From: Porphyridium purpureum
Taxonomy: Eukaryota > Rhodophyta > Bangiophyceae > Porphyridiales > Porphyridiaceae
Length of the DNA: 64,000 nt
Assembly: GCA_008690995.1 (NCBI GenBank)
Contig: VRMN01000022.1
Coordinates: forward strand, 28,861 to 92,860
Reading direction: 5' to 3'
Of this stretch, positions 20,611 through 29,744 are shown piece after piece. Made by a program: the position numbers and the translations under genes. Under the pieces are notes generated by a model, which ran no database searches, was not told the DNA's origin, and worked only from the letters and a program-made list of their open reading frames with translations. Numbering within the stretch: the stretch's first letter is position 1; each line of letters starts with the position of its first letter.

Positions 20611-23600
20611 TCATGACAACATGACGCGCGGCTGCGACGGGCCACCCAAAAGCATTGCATCATCGCTCGCGTTTTCGTCACGGTGATCCGCGTCACGTGT
20701 TTTAAAGCGTGCGCAGCAATGCTCAAAGAAAGCGCGGTCACGCCGCGAGCATGAGGGTCTCGCGGTCAGCATAGCGTGTTCCACTGCACGTGCCAATGCT
20801 TCGCCAAAGTGTTTGCTCTGCTCTGCTTGCTCGTCGCGCTCAACCACACCTCGAGCGAGGTGCAGCTGCGCGGAAGCAACCACAGCATGCAAGTCTGCCC
20901 CAGAGAAGCCGGGTGTGCGCTGAGCGAGGTCCAAGCAGTCTATCTGAAATGTCACGTGACTTGTCGGGCCGGAAGCGGTTGCGTCCGCGTGGACCACTGC
21001 CTGTGCTTGGTCGCCATTTGAGGCACTCTGCACACCCGCATCACCACCATGCCACGCCAAGAGTGGCTCAAACGCGCGCTTCAAAATATCGACGCGTTCC
21101 TGCTCGTCAGGAAAGTCGCAGTGCAGCCATTTATCGAGCCGACCGGGTCGGAGCAGCGCAGGATCAATAAGATCGGGTCGACTCGTTGCGGCAAGCACAA
21201 ATACGCCCGCGTGCAATTGCTCGACGCCGTCCATGCACGTGAGCAGGGCATTGACTACACGATCAGCCACGCCGGTGGTGTCGCCACCGCGAACTGGCGC
21301 GAGCGCTTCAAATTCGTCAAAGAAGATCATGCAAGGCGCCGCGGCCGATGCACGTGAAAAAACGTCGCGCACAGCCGCCTCGCTTGCACCGATGTACTTA
21401 CTCAGAAGCTCAGGGCCCTTGACACTGATGGCGCGCAGCGCACAGCGAGGCCCCGCGGCGCGAGCCAGCAAGGTCTTGCCGCAGCCCGGTGGTCCGAATA
21501 GCAGCACACCGCTCGGTGCCTTGAGAGGCGCGTGGGCGAAAAGTCGGGCGTATTTGGACGGCAGCAGCAAAACGTCAAGCAGCTCACGCTTCGCGGCGTG
21601 CAATCCACCGATGCGATTCCACGCCAGCGCCGGCTCGCCTGCGTCGGAGGCTTGGGCTCCCATGGATTCTGCCTGAAGCTGCACTGTACGCGCCTCGAGC
21701 ATTGCGTGCGGCTTGAAGGTGGCCTGTATCCGTTGCATTGCCAGCAGCTTGTCCCATTCTGCTTCCGTGCCCATTTTCAAAGCACCCTGACCGTCTGGCA
21801 AGTTGCGCTCTTCGCGCCCACGTGAGCACTTGTACAGCTGCAATTCTACTTTGGCAACCTCCACGAATCGAATCATATCCTGCATCGAGTACCCATCCAT
21901 ACCTTCTGCCAGACGCTGCATATTCAAAGGTCCGTGCTCCGGCGCAGCCGCGGCACGTTCTCGAATAGACACGGCGTGATTTGGCGGCGACAGGTTCAGA
22001 GCACGGGACAAGAAATCTGCGCGGCGTTCCGTGTCTGGCAGCTGAAGCATGTGAGTTTGTGCAAACAAGCCTGGGTACTGCATGATCTCATGCAAAGCAT
22101 CAGGAGCGGTACTGGTTGCCAGGATGCCCACTTGCATACCTGGATCACAAAACACATGAAGGCATTCATCCATAAGAACACTTGCTATCGCCGCGGTGCC
22201 GGCGTCCACGTGCTGATCCTGGTAGTGGTCGTCACTTGACACAGCCGGGAGCAACAGATGCAAGTCATCCAAGATCAATAGAGCCGGAAAGCTGCGCCGC
22301 GCGCGGGCAAACACGGCGCGGAGTCGTTGCACACTTGCCGAGCGGGGTTCACCCACATGAGCCGCACATCGCAACCACATCACGCGCACAAGCGCGCGCA
22401 CTTGTAGAGCGCGCCCTACAGCAGCACACACAAAGCTCTTACCAGTACCAGGCTTTCCGCACAGAAGCATTGCGCTCACCCGCATCAGCGACCTTGACTT
22501 GAAGCATTGGCTTGCGCCTTTCAAGTCCAGTACGCGCTCGAAAAAGGAGTGCAGCTGTTCAAATGCGTCGCGCGCCTGCGCGCCATCCAACTGCAGGTCG
22601 CGCGCAGCACTTGCAAAACCTGATTTACTACCCTCGCGCATACCATGCCGCTGCAGCAAATCACTTGCGTGTGGACGAGCGTACAGCTCAGGCCAAGTGC
22701 AAAATCCCCCACAGGTCAATGTCAACGCCGTGACCTCGGATGACGGATTTTCCCACTTGAACAACTGTCGTGACGACTCACCTGGTGGTGCTTGGTGCAC
22801 GCGCGCGGGGTCCGGCTGCACGATGCCCGCAAAGGGTGGCGGCGTGTCATCAAGCACAACCAGTACAAAGACACTGTCCATTCCCTGCGCGCTCGATGCG
22901 TCTGTGGCCTCAGCGACACTGTCCACCTGGACGACAAACGAACCTGCTGTAATCGCTGCAAAGGGAGTGGCTTGCTCTGAGGTGTGCAGCACTGATTGCA
23001 AGGCGATGCGCAGCTCGGCCACGGACGGCGTCGCGGCGCGCGCTCTGAGCGCCTCTTGTGTGCCATCCTCACGTAAGCAGACATAAAACGTAGCACGCGA
23101 TGCCACGCGAGCACCACCCACATTGATTGGTGCGACGCGCTCGAGCTCGACATGATCAAGCGCGCATGCATGTATCGTGCGGGCAAGCTCTGCGCGCACA
23201 GCAACGTGATTGGTGTGTACAGGCTCATATCCGCTTCGGCTCAGTGTCACAGCTGCACTCGCATTAACGTCTGCGCAGTCTGCGCAGTCTGTGCGGTCCG
23301 GGACGTCGACCGCAACGCAAACCATCACAAGCGGCAGCGCGCGCTTCCCGAGGCTAACACTGGCAGGGCAGTGCAGTGCAAACCACTCACCTGATGCGCC
23401 GGGCTCGATGCGTAGCGCACGAGCAGTGTTCGCACATACTCGTACGGAGTTCCACGCTGCGTGTCGTCCAGAACCCCGACAGGCGACCTGAGCGCAATCA
23501 TCCCCGTCATGCCACGGCTGAACGCGCAGACGCGCGCAAAGAAATGGCGCGTCTACATGTGCTCCATGCTGCTCCCTGAGGTTCTCTTCTTGCTCATTGT

Positions 23601-24156
23601 CCTGAGGCGGCGGAATCACTTCAAAGCTGGTGCTTGTATCAAGCTGCACGGGGACCGTACGCGAGGAGCTTGCAAGCGCGTCAGCCTGCACGTGCACGAC
23701 AAGCAGCGCGACACTGCTGCCTCCGGGCATGCGGAGCGGGACAAGCATGCCGCTCGCTACAACGCGGATTTGCGCTAAAATGCAGTCCTCGAGCACGCCG
23801 GCGTTCAAAAACACGACCTGCCAGTCGCGCGTGCCGCGTTCTGGCTGCACCTGCACGCGCTTCGCGCGCGGCAGTTCTGGAATGGCCTCCACGTGATACA
23901 TGGAGGCGTGCTGCACGCCCAGCCGGGACCCAAATGTCGCACTCATACTAAAATGATTAGCAATGCCGGACGATGCGCCTTCCCAGCTCGCGTACATGGT
24001 ATTCACGGCTGCATCTGCGATCTGCTCGACTGGCCGGATCCGCAGAAACAGCCGGGTGGTAGGCGACAGACTGTGGCACACGCCCGGAGGAAGCCTCACA
24101 AAACAGTCGGCATTGGATGCGGCTGCAGCAAAGTCCAAGTGCGCCTGAAGCTCCAT
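20611..24156 (-). CDS. PEX1: Peroxisome biogenesis AAA+ ATPase PEX1
   Basis: 1,181 residues from an ATG, close to the family's usual size. Residues 1-170 match the PEX1 N-terminal double-psi-barrel domain (SWEGASSG; RGTRDWQVV). D1 ATPase: Walker A GKPGTGKS (about 567-574) and Walker B LLILDD (627-632). D2 ATPase: Walker A GPPGCGKT (888-895), the PEX1 signature LLSKYIGASEAAVRDVF and Walker B FFDEFE (945-950), then LLRPGRLDKW. With PEX6 it forms the hexamer that pulls ubiquitinated PEX5 out of the peroxisome membrane for recycling. The D2 Walker B acid is present, so D2 should be active. Confidence 0.95.
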   Translation of the reverse strand: MELQAHLDFAAAASNADCFVRLPPGVCHSLSPTTRLFLRIRPVEQIADAAVNTMYASWEGASSGIANHFSMSATFGSRLGVQHASMYHVEAIPELPRAKRVQVQPERGTRDWQVVFLNAGVLEDCILAQIRVVASGMLVPLRMPGGSSVALLVVHVQADALASSSRTVPVQLDTSTSFEVIPPPQDNEQEENLREQHGAHVDAPFLCARLRVQPWHDGDDCAQVACRGSGRHAAWNSVRVCANTARALRIEPGASGEWFALHCPASVSLGKRALPLVMVCVAVDVPDRTDCADCADVNASAAVTLSRSGYEPVHTNHVAVRAELARTIHACALDHVELERVAPINVGGARVASRATFYVCLREDGTQEALRARAATPSVAELRIALQSVLHTSEQATPFAAITAGSFVVQVDSVAEATDASSAQGMDSVFVLVVLDDTPPPFAGIVQPDPARVHQAPPGESSRQLFKWENPSSEVTALTLTCGGFCTWPELYARPHASDLLQRHGMREGSKSGFASAARDLQLDGAQARDAFEQLHSFFERVLDLKGASQCFKSRSLMRVSAMLLCGKPGTGKSFVCAAVGRALQVRALVRVMWLRCAAHVGEPRSASVQRLRAVFARARRSFPALLILDDLHLLLPAVSSDDHYQDQHVDAGTAAIASVLMDECLHVFCDPGMQVGILATSTAPDALHEIMQYPGLFAQTHMLQLPDTERRADFLSRALNLSPPNHAVSIRERAAAAPEHGPLNMQRLAEGMDGYSMQDMIRFVEVAKVELQLYKCSRGREERNLPDGQGALKMGTEAEWDKLLAMQRIQATFKPHAMLEARTVQLQAESMGAQASDAGEPALAWNRIGGLHAAKRELLDVLLLPSKYARLFAHAPLKAPSGVLLFGPPGCGKTLLARAAGPRCALRAISVKGPELLSKYIGASEAAVRDVFSRASAAAPCMIFFDEFEALAPVRGGDTTGVADRVVNALLTCMDGVEQLHAGVFVLAATSRPDLIDPALLRPGRLDKWLHCDFPDEQERVDILKRAFEPLLAWHGGDAGVQSASNGDQAQAVVHADATASGPTSHVTFQIDCLDLAQRTPGFSGADLHAVVASAQLHLARGVVERDEQAEQSKHFGEALARAVEHAMLTARPSCSRRDRAFFEHCCARFKTRDADHRDENASDDAMLLGGPSQPRVMLS

Positions 24157-25233
24157 ACTGCTGTATCAGCCTTGCGACACCTAGCAGAGGTTCCATCCGT
24201 CACGAGAAGATCCCGGGAAAGCGCAGAAGAGCGGAAGCGCGATATGATCGAACGCGCGAGTCATGATCACCACGAGAGAGAAAGAGACAGGCGGAGAATA
24301 CAATCCGTACTGAGTGTTAGACTTGAGGGGCTCTTTTCAAGCTTTAGCGATTCGCGCAGGTATCCAGTGTGGGTGCCGAGATGGCCGATTTGTGTCTTGC
24401 GTGGGCGGCCGGATCCAACCACTCAAAGGGAAAGAGGAGCGGCGCGTTTGAGCCCAACGCAAGACTGTGAGTGTTTCTCTTTTTCTATCGGCCGAGATGA
24501 TTTGAATTGTGCAGGCCACCTCGCGGGGTTTCTGACGTCCCACGAGCTAGACCTGAATCCATGCCCAATCCTCGGCCGTATGGCTAAACTTCAAATGCGG
24601 CGTCACATGCGGCGCGCAAGCGCAGTTCATGCGGGACGTCTCAGCTTACCAATGTGTACCTCTCTCGCACGTGCACGAATCGGGACGAGCGGGTCACGCC
24701 GCGTTCCGAGCGTCCTCGGCCTGGTGAGGCCCACGCGCCGTGCTCACGTTCGGCTGGCGGCCTGTTCAGCGCATACTTTGGATTGAGAGCGCTTGCGTCC
24801 ACCAAGCCTGATGCGAACAGCCCGCTCCTTCACCTTGACGCGACACGCCGGCGCGTCGGCCACGCGAGCGCAGCGGCTCGCGCCTGTACCGCCAAACGCG
24901 GGAACCCTAAAGCGACAAAGCCAAGGACGGCCGACGACGCAGCCGCCGGCCGCACGACGCGACGCGCACGGTGCGCGAGACGCTGCGTCCAAGGCTGTGC
25001 GCATGGCAACACCTAGCGCCCGCGCCTCGCCTGAACTGCTTTATTTATATACATCTGTTCGAAACATGAACAATTGTGGAGCCCCTTGTGGGTGTTCGCC
25101 GCCGCATTCGCTCCCACAAAGAGCTCTTGCGACGCCCCGGAACTCATGTGTACCGGAGCTCAAGGATACAGTCGAGCCCGAGGCGCTGCTGCCACGGAGG
25201 TGACTTGCGTGCGTGCACCGCGCGCGTCCGCGT
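24157..25233. other. Intergenic between PEX1 start and ELOC end
   Basis: About 1.1 kb upstream of PEX1. No gene supported; the open frames here look like GC-rich chance frames. Confidence 0.5.
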
Positions 25234-25554
25234 TCACGTCAGCAAGAAATTGGCCACCATGAGCAACTCGAGCGCGGCGTCGCGCGGAATGTTGAAAATT
25301 GGCGGCGGGCTGTCCGAGTCCTTGTACTGATTGCGAAAGTAAAAGTACTGGCAGACTGTCTCGAGCAAGCGCGCCGGGATCTCCGGCAACCGCAGCGTGC
25401 GCGACTGCGCCTCAGCAAAGCCGCCGTCCATCAGCGTGCGAATAAACTCGGACGCGTGCGCGCATTCGGCGTGCAGCAAGAACTCGAAGCCGTCGCCGCT
25501 GACCAGCCGCAAGTAGCCCTCGGGCACCTCCTCAAACTCGCTCGGAACCACCAT
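25234..25554 (-). CDS. ELOC: Elongin C (BTB/Skp1 fold)
   Basis: 106 residues from the ATG at 25554; the frame extends upstream to 25644 but that part is low-complexity and not conserved. The protein matches elongin C end to end: YLRLVSGDGFEF, AHASEFIRTLMDGG, a LRLPEIPARLLETVCQYF segment and the C-terminal ALELLMVANFL. Elongin C joins elongin B and BC-box receptors to cullin 2 or 5 ubiquitin ligases, and also belongs to the elongin transcription factor. It is divergent from the proteasome gene PSMA1 with a 468-base shared upstream region. Confidence 0.95.
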   Translation of the reverse strand: MVVPSEFEEVPEGYLRLVSGDGFEFLLHAECAHASEFIRTLMDGGFAEAQSRTLRLPEIPARLLETVCQYFYFRNQYKDSDSPPPIFNIPRDAALELLMVANFLLT

Positions 25555-26022
25555 TGCCGCGCACACACCGCACTTGCCCTCTCGCCACAGCCCCACTCTT
25601 CTCTCTCCCTCCTTTTTCCCCCCACCCTCCAGGCCCACAACCAACCCTGGTTCCCACTGTACTTCAGGTGTCCAGTGGGTGTCCAGTGGGTGTTCAACAG
25701 TTGTTCAGTAGATGTTCAGCAGGGTGTTCAGCTCGTGTTTTTCTCGGTTTTGCGCCAGCGCGGCAGACGGAAGTTGCGGGAAGCGCGTAAGGGGAATGGT
25801 AGACGTATAGAGAGATCTGCTGCGGGTCGGACGACAAGGTGCGTGCGTCAGGGTGGGAAGTGATCAGCCCGCGATCTGCCGACACTTGCATCGGACACCG
25901 GCTCTAGCGTGCGCCAGTCGCTGCGTGGGCGGAGGGAGTGGGTGACGCGCAGCGGTTCGTGGACACATACGCGTTTGGCTTTTGTCGGTTCTCGGCGCCG
26001 CCGCAGACGCAAGTGCATCGTC
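25555..26022. promoter_or_regulatory. Shared upstream region of ELOC and PSMA1 with short repeats
   Basis: The 468 bases between divergent starts must hold both promoters. Between about 25668 and 25730 there is a run of degenerate 11-12-base units built on GGTGTYCAGT (GTGTCCAGTGG, TGTTCAGTAG, TGTTCAGCAG). Whether these bind a factor is unknown. Confidence 0.5.
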
Positions 26023-26823
26023 ATGTTTAGGAATCAGTATGACACAGACATCACAACGTACAGTCCGCAGGGGCGTGTGCATCAGATCGAGTACGCCATG
26101 GAGGCCGTGAAGCAGGGCTCTGCCGTCGTGGGGCTGCGCTCTGCGACGCACGTGGTGCTCGCCACGCTCAAGCGCTCGTCTTCCGAGCTGGCAAGTAACC
26201 AGCGCAAGCTGTTCGAGATCGACTCGCACGTGGGCATTGCGATCGCAGGGCTCACAGCCGACGCGCGCGTGCTCACCCGCTTCATGCGCGCCGAGTGTCA
26301 CAACCACCAGTACGTGTACGAGACACCCATGCCGCTATCACGGCTTGTGCTGGCTGTTGCGGACAAATCGCAGGTCGCCACGCAGCGCGCATCCAAGCGA
26401 CCGTTTGGTGTTGGGCTGCTCGTGGCCGGCTACGACACCACGGGCGCGCATTTGTATCAGACGTGCCCCTCGGGAAATTATTTCGAGTACGAGGCGTTTG
26501 CGATCGGAGCGCGCTCTCAATCCGCAAAGACGTACCTCGAGAAGCATTTTGAGTCGTTCGCAGCGCTTTCGCTGGAAGAATTGTGCCGCCACGCCATCCT
26601 CGCGCTGCAGGAGACCGTCGCTTCAAGCAAGGACACAGAGCTCACGACCAGAAACACCGCGCTTGCGTTTGTTGGCCGCGACACGCCATGGACCATGGTC
26701 GAGGACGACAGCGTCGAGGAGTATCTGCTGGTGCTCGACGCAGAGGACGAGCTCGAGGAGGGCGACGCGGACGCCGCGCGACAGCAGCCGCAGCAGCCTC
26801 CCGCTGCCATGGACGAGAGTTAG
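26023..26823 (+). CDS. PSMA1: 20S proteasome subunit alpha type-1
   Basis: 266 residues from the ATG at 26023; the open frame begins earlier (25909) but FRNQYDTDITTYSPQGR is the conserved N-terminus of this subunit. It shows the alpha-type signature YSPQGRVHQIEYAMEAVKQG, then GIAIAGLTADARVL and a GVGLLVAGYD strand. The tail is acidic and glutamine-rich. It is a non-catalytic outer-ring subunit of the 20S proteasome in cytosol and nucleus. Its neighbour ELOC works in ubiquitin ligation, so the pair may be co-regulated. Confidence 0.96.
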   Translation: MFRNQYDTDITTYSPQGRVHQIEYAMEAVKQGSAVVGLRSATHVVLATLKRSSSELASNQRKLFEIDSHVGIAIAGLTADARVLTRFMRAECHNHQYVYETPMPLSRLVLAVADKSQVATQRASKRPFGVGLLVAGYDTTGAHLYQTCPSGNYFEYEAFAIGARSQSAKTYLEKHFESFAALSLEELCRHAILALQETVASSKDTELTTRNTALAFVGRDTPWTMVEDDSVEEYLLVLDAEDELEEGDADAARQQPQQPPAAMDES

Positions 26824-26991
26824 ATATTGTTGGATACGCGCCATGCTAGCCGACCTTATTGAAAAAGAAAGCGTGTGTGAAGAATCCTTTTATAAAGTTC
26901 TTTCTCAATCACCAAGTCTACGGCTCCTTCGAGGGCATTCAAGATGTACGCGACCAGGAGAACGTGAGCACATGCGAGCGTGTGCCACGCG

Positions 26992-27252
26992 CTACAGCGA
27001 CACTTCGATTTGCCCGCGCGTTCGTTCCGAGTTTTTCCACACAGCAAGTCGGTGCAGCTCCATAAGACCTTGGCGAATGGCTTCGTCGCGCTCCGCACCC
27101 TCCAGGTTACGCTTGTCGCGGAACTCGAGCTTCATCATGTGCAGCATTTTGGCGCGGCGCACGCTTGGGTAGCTGCGCAGCGCACGCAGCAAGTGGCGGT
27201 ACAAGTGCAGCGGGTTGCGCGACAGACCAGACGGTACTGCGGTGCTCGCCAT
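26992..27252 (-). CDS. LYR-motif (Complex1_LYR) mitochondrial protein
   Basis: 86 residues from the ATG at 27252; the frame upstream to 27291 lacks ATG. Leu-Tyr-Arg sits at residues 17-19 (NPLHLYRHLLRALRSYP), followed by the family's MLHMMKLEFRDKRNL stretch. LYR proteins are small helical mitochondrial factors that bind acyl carrier protein and help assemble respiratory complexes or deliver iron-sulfur clusters. Which LYRM it is cannot be settled by eye. Convergent with PSMA1, 168 bases apart. Confidence 0.85.
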   Translation of the reverse strand: MASTAVPSGLSRNPLHLYRHLLRALRSYPSVRRAKMLHMMKLEFRDKRNLEGAERDEAIRQGLMELHRLAVWKNSERTRGQIEVSL

Positions 27253-28242
27253 TTCACCGCGTCGAGTTTTTTTTCCCTCTTCCTCTGCCACGGCGCTCTG
27301 TCACGCCCCTCCTGCTGGGCAGAAACTCCCCGAGTTCGGACTTAGCGAGACGTAGTCGTGTGGGTCTGTGTGAAGCGCAATCGACGTACGACGCGGACTG
27401 GAACCCGCACAGACTGTCGCTCGCATAAACGCGGGAGCTTTTCAGCGTGGGCGAGTCGGGGGCGCTCCGTAGACGCGCAAGCGGCTTATTGAGTGGAAAG
27501 CGCTCTTGAATGGAACACGCACAAATGCGGTTCTGATGGGCAGTCGCACCCTCGACGACCACTGCGATGAGCGCGCGTGTGGAATGCAGTGATGCGAGTC
27601 TTTCACCGCCAGATGGCATGGCACGACCGACACCTCAATCTCAACGGCTTGTGTGGACCACAGGGTAGCGGCGTCTGTCGTTTCTACCTTCAGATTATCG
27701 GCAAAGCGCTCGCTGAAGCCCCTGGCTACTTGCCCCTATCGCTGAATGGCTGACCGTAAGCTGTCAGGCATATCGCCATTGAGGTCGTATCAGCGCCGAC
27801 AGCTTAGGGCACGTTTCGTATGATCGACCCAACAGCCTTCCTGCAAAGTGAGCTCGAATTCAAGCAGGGCGATGGTCAAAGTATACACATGCGAAGCGGA
27901 CCTTGACGGGGCTACGTATGAACAACGACACGCAGAGTCTGCTAATCAGGTCGTCATTCGCACTGTCATCCTGCTGAGGTCGCCATGTAGTTGGATACGA
28001 TGCGAGTGAGCAACAGCGTAACACGGATCGCGACGGCTTGCCGCACCAAACATGTAGGACAGAAGATGAACAGAAAGAAGGCCTTCGGTTCCGGAAAGCA
28101 AGCACAAAGATACGCAGTGGGCAGGAGATTAAAGGTTCAAGATCGTATTCATCGAGGTACAATTCGGAGCGTTCGAGCTCCGTGCCTGCGAGAGTAGTCT
28201 TCCAAGTGCCAAAGCTGTGGGACAATCAAATCCGATGTTGCT
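27253..28242. other. Intergenic, nothing recognised
   Basis: About 1 kb between the LYR gene start and the 3' end of the next minus-strand gene. A 121-codon minus-strand frame (27860-28225) has no recognisable features. Confidence 0.5.
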
Positions 28243-29250
28243 TTATCTGGTAGCTTCTGCTGTCGACGTCGCTGGCGGCGCGAGTACAGATTCGAGGTCA
28301 CGCAATCGCTGCTTGATCTGCTTCTTTTCAGCATCCACTGCAGCACGAGCTGAGCGGCTGGCCGATTTCGCATCTCTTTGTTGCTGCTGTCGCCGTAACC
28401 GCGCCAGTCGGGCCTCCAGCACAGTATATTCAAGCTCCATTTCGTCGCGCTCTGAGAGTCTGGCACCTGCGTCGCTTTCATCATCTTCCTTGATCTCTGA
28501 AAATACCTGGAAAGGCTCTGGTGGCACAGGCGGTGCGAGCTCGCCGACGTGTACTTTCTGGGCGATGTCACCCACCGGGTCATGTCTTATTGATGCAGCT
28601 GGAGCCGGCGCAGGAGCCGCCGCAGGCTCGGAGGCGCGGTACGGATTTGGCGCAAATGGCGAAATACTTGGTGGCGGAGGCGGCGGGTTCGCCTTGGCGT
28701 CACGAACGGACTCCTCGTACTGCCGAACCAAATGAAACGCGCCGAAGAACAGCACCAGCGCGCCTGCATACTTGATCGCAAAACGCGCGTAAAGGTGCGG
28801 GTCGTTCATCGGGTTTTCCAGCATGGCGCGGCGCGTGTTCTCGCGCTCTGCCTCTTCCGCTTGTTTCGCTGCTCCAGCCGCCTCTACAGACTCGTGCGCT
28901 GGATGCGCAGCTTCAGACGCCGCTGGGCCTTCGCTGGGACGAGCGGACTGCGGCTGCGCAGAGGTCGATGTCGACGTCGACGCCGACGCTGCCTCCGACG
29001 CCGACAGTGCCGAACTTTGGTTGTTCATCGCCTTTGCACTCGTGCATCGCAGTCGACCACGCCCAGACAGAAGCATAAGTTCTTTCGCAGCCGTACGCAT
29101 CTTTATATGAAAGCACCTCTCCATGCGGAGAGCGACAGGTTCAAGCGCGGCCAGGCGCACTGGCGTGGCCGCGGCCTCGAGCCAGACTCCAATCACATCC
29201 GAGCGCGCGCGCGCTGCGCGCGCCAAGCGCCCCGCCAGCGCAGCGCGCAT
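28243..29250 (-). CDS. Predicted mitochondrial single-span membrane protein, unknown function
   Basis: 335 residues from the ATG at 29250; the frame is open to 29358 but MRAALAGRLARAARARSD makes a typical basic presequence. After an alanine/serine-rich spacer comes one membrane segment (FAIKYAGALVLFFGAFHLV), then a proline-rich stretch and a C-terminal coiled coil with glutamines and arginines. The layout suggests an inner-membrane protein with a soluble coiled-coil tail. I do not recognise the family. It is divergent from the long coiled-coil gene downstream on the plus strand. Confidence 0.78.
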   Translation of the reverse strand: MRAALAGRLARAARARSDVIGVWLEAAATPVRLAALEPVALRMERCFHIKMRTAAKELMLLSGRGRLRCTSAKAMNNQSSALSASEAASASTSTSTSAQPQSARPSEGPAASEAAHPAHESVEAAGAAKQAEEAERENTRRAMLENPMNDPHLYARFAIKYAGALVLFFGAFHLVRQYEESVRDAKANPPPPPPSISPFAPNPYRASEPAAAPAPAPAASIRHDPVGDIAQKVHVGELAPPVPPEPFQVFSEIKEDDESDAGARLSERDEMELEYTVLEARLARLRRQQQQRDAKSASRSARAAVDAEKKQIKQRLRDLESVLAPPATSTAEATR

Positions 29251-29744
29251 GGTGTTCCCGAACTCAACCACAGCGGTGCGCGCGCAGAACGCCGAACCGC
29301 GCGAGACGTGCTCACAGCACTCACACAAACACGAACAACCAAACACACAGAAGCACACTCAACACAAGCACGTGCCACCACCCGACCCCGCCCCGCGCCG
29401 CCCCGCACCGCGCGTGACAAATTAGGGTTTCGTGGTAGTTTCATAGTAAAACGATGCTGTTTTATTATGGCCGAGTCGGAACAATTTTCGGTTTTTCCGG
29501 TTTTTTCGGTTTTTTCGGTTGCGGGGGAAGTGAGAGGTGGGAAAAGAGGGCAGCGGGCAGCAGCAGCTGGTGGTGGTGACTGCGCGGTGTAGTGCGGTCG
29601 CGATGTGGAATCAGCTGGAGCGCGTGCGGCAGCGCGTCCGAGGCGCGCGACGGGCTGCTGGCTGCCGCGACCGCGGGCGATGGGGAGGACGAGGAGGGCG
29701 ATGGAGCAGGAAGCACCAACCGTAGCGGCAGCCAGAGCGCCGAG

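Noticed and set aside
23893-24786. 297-codon plus-strand frame overlapping the PEX1 start
   Set aside because: Its first part is antisense to PEX1 and the rest has no recognisable features.
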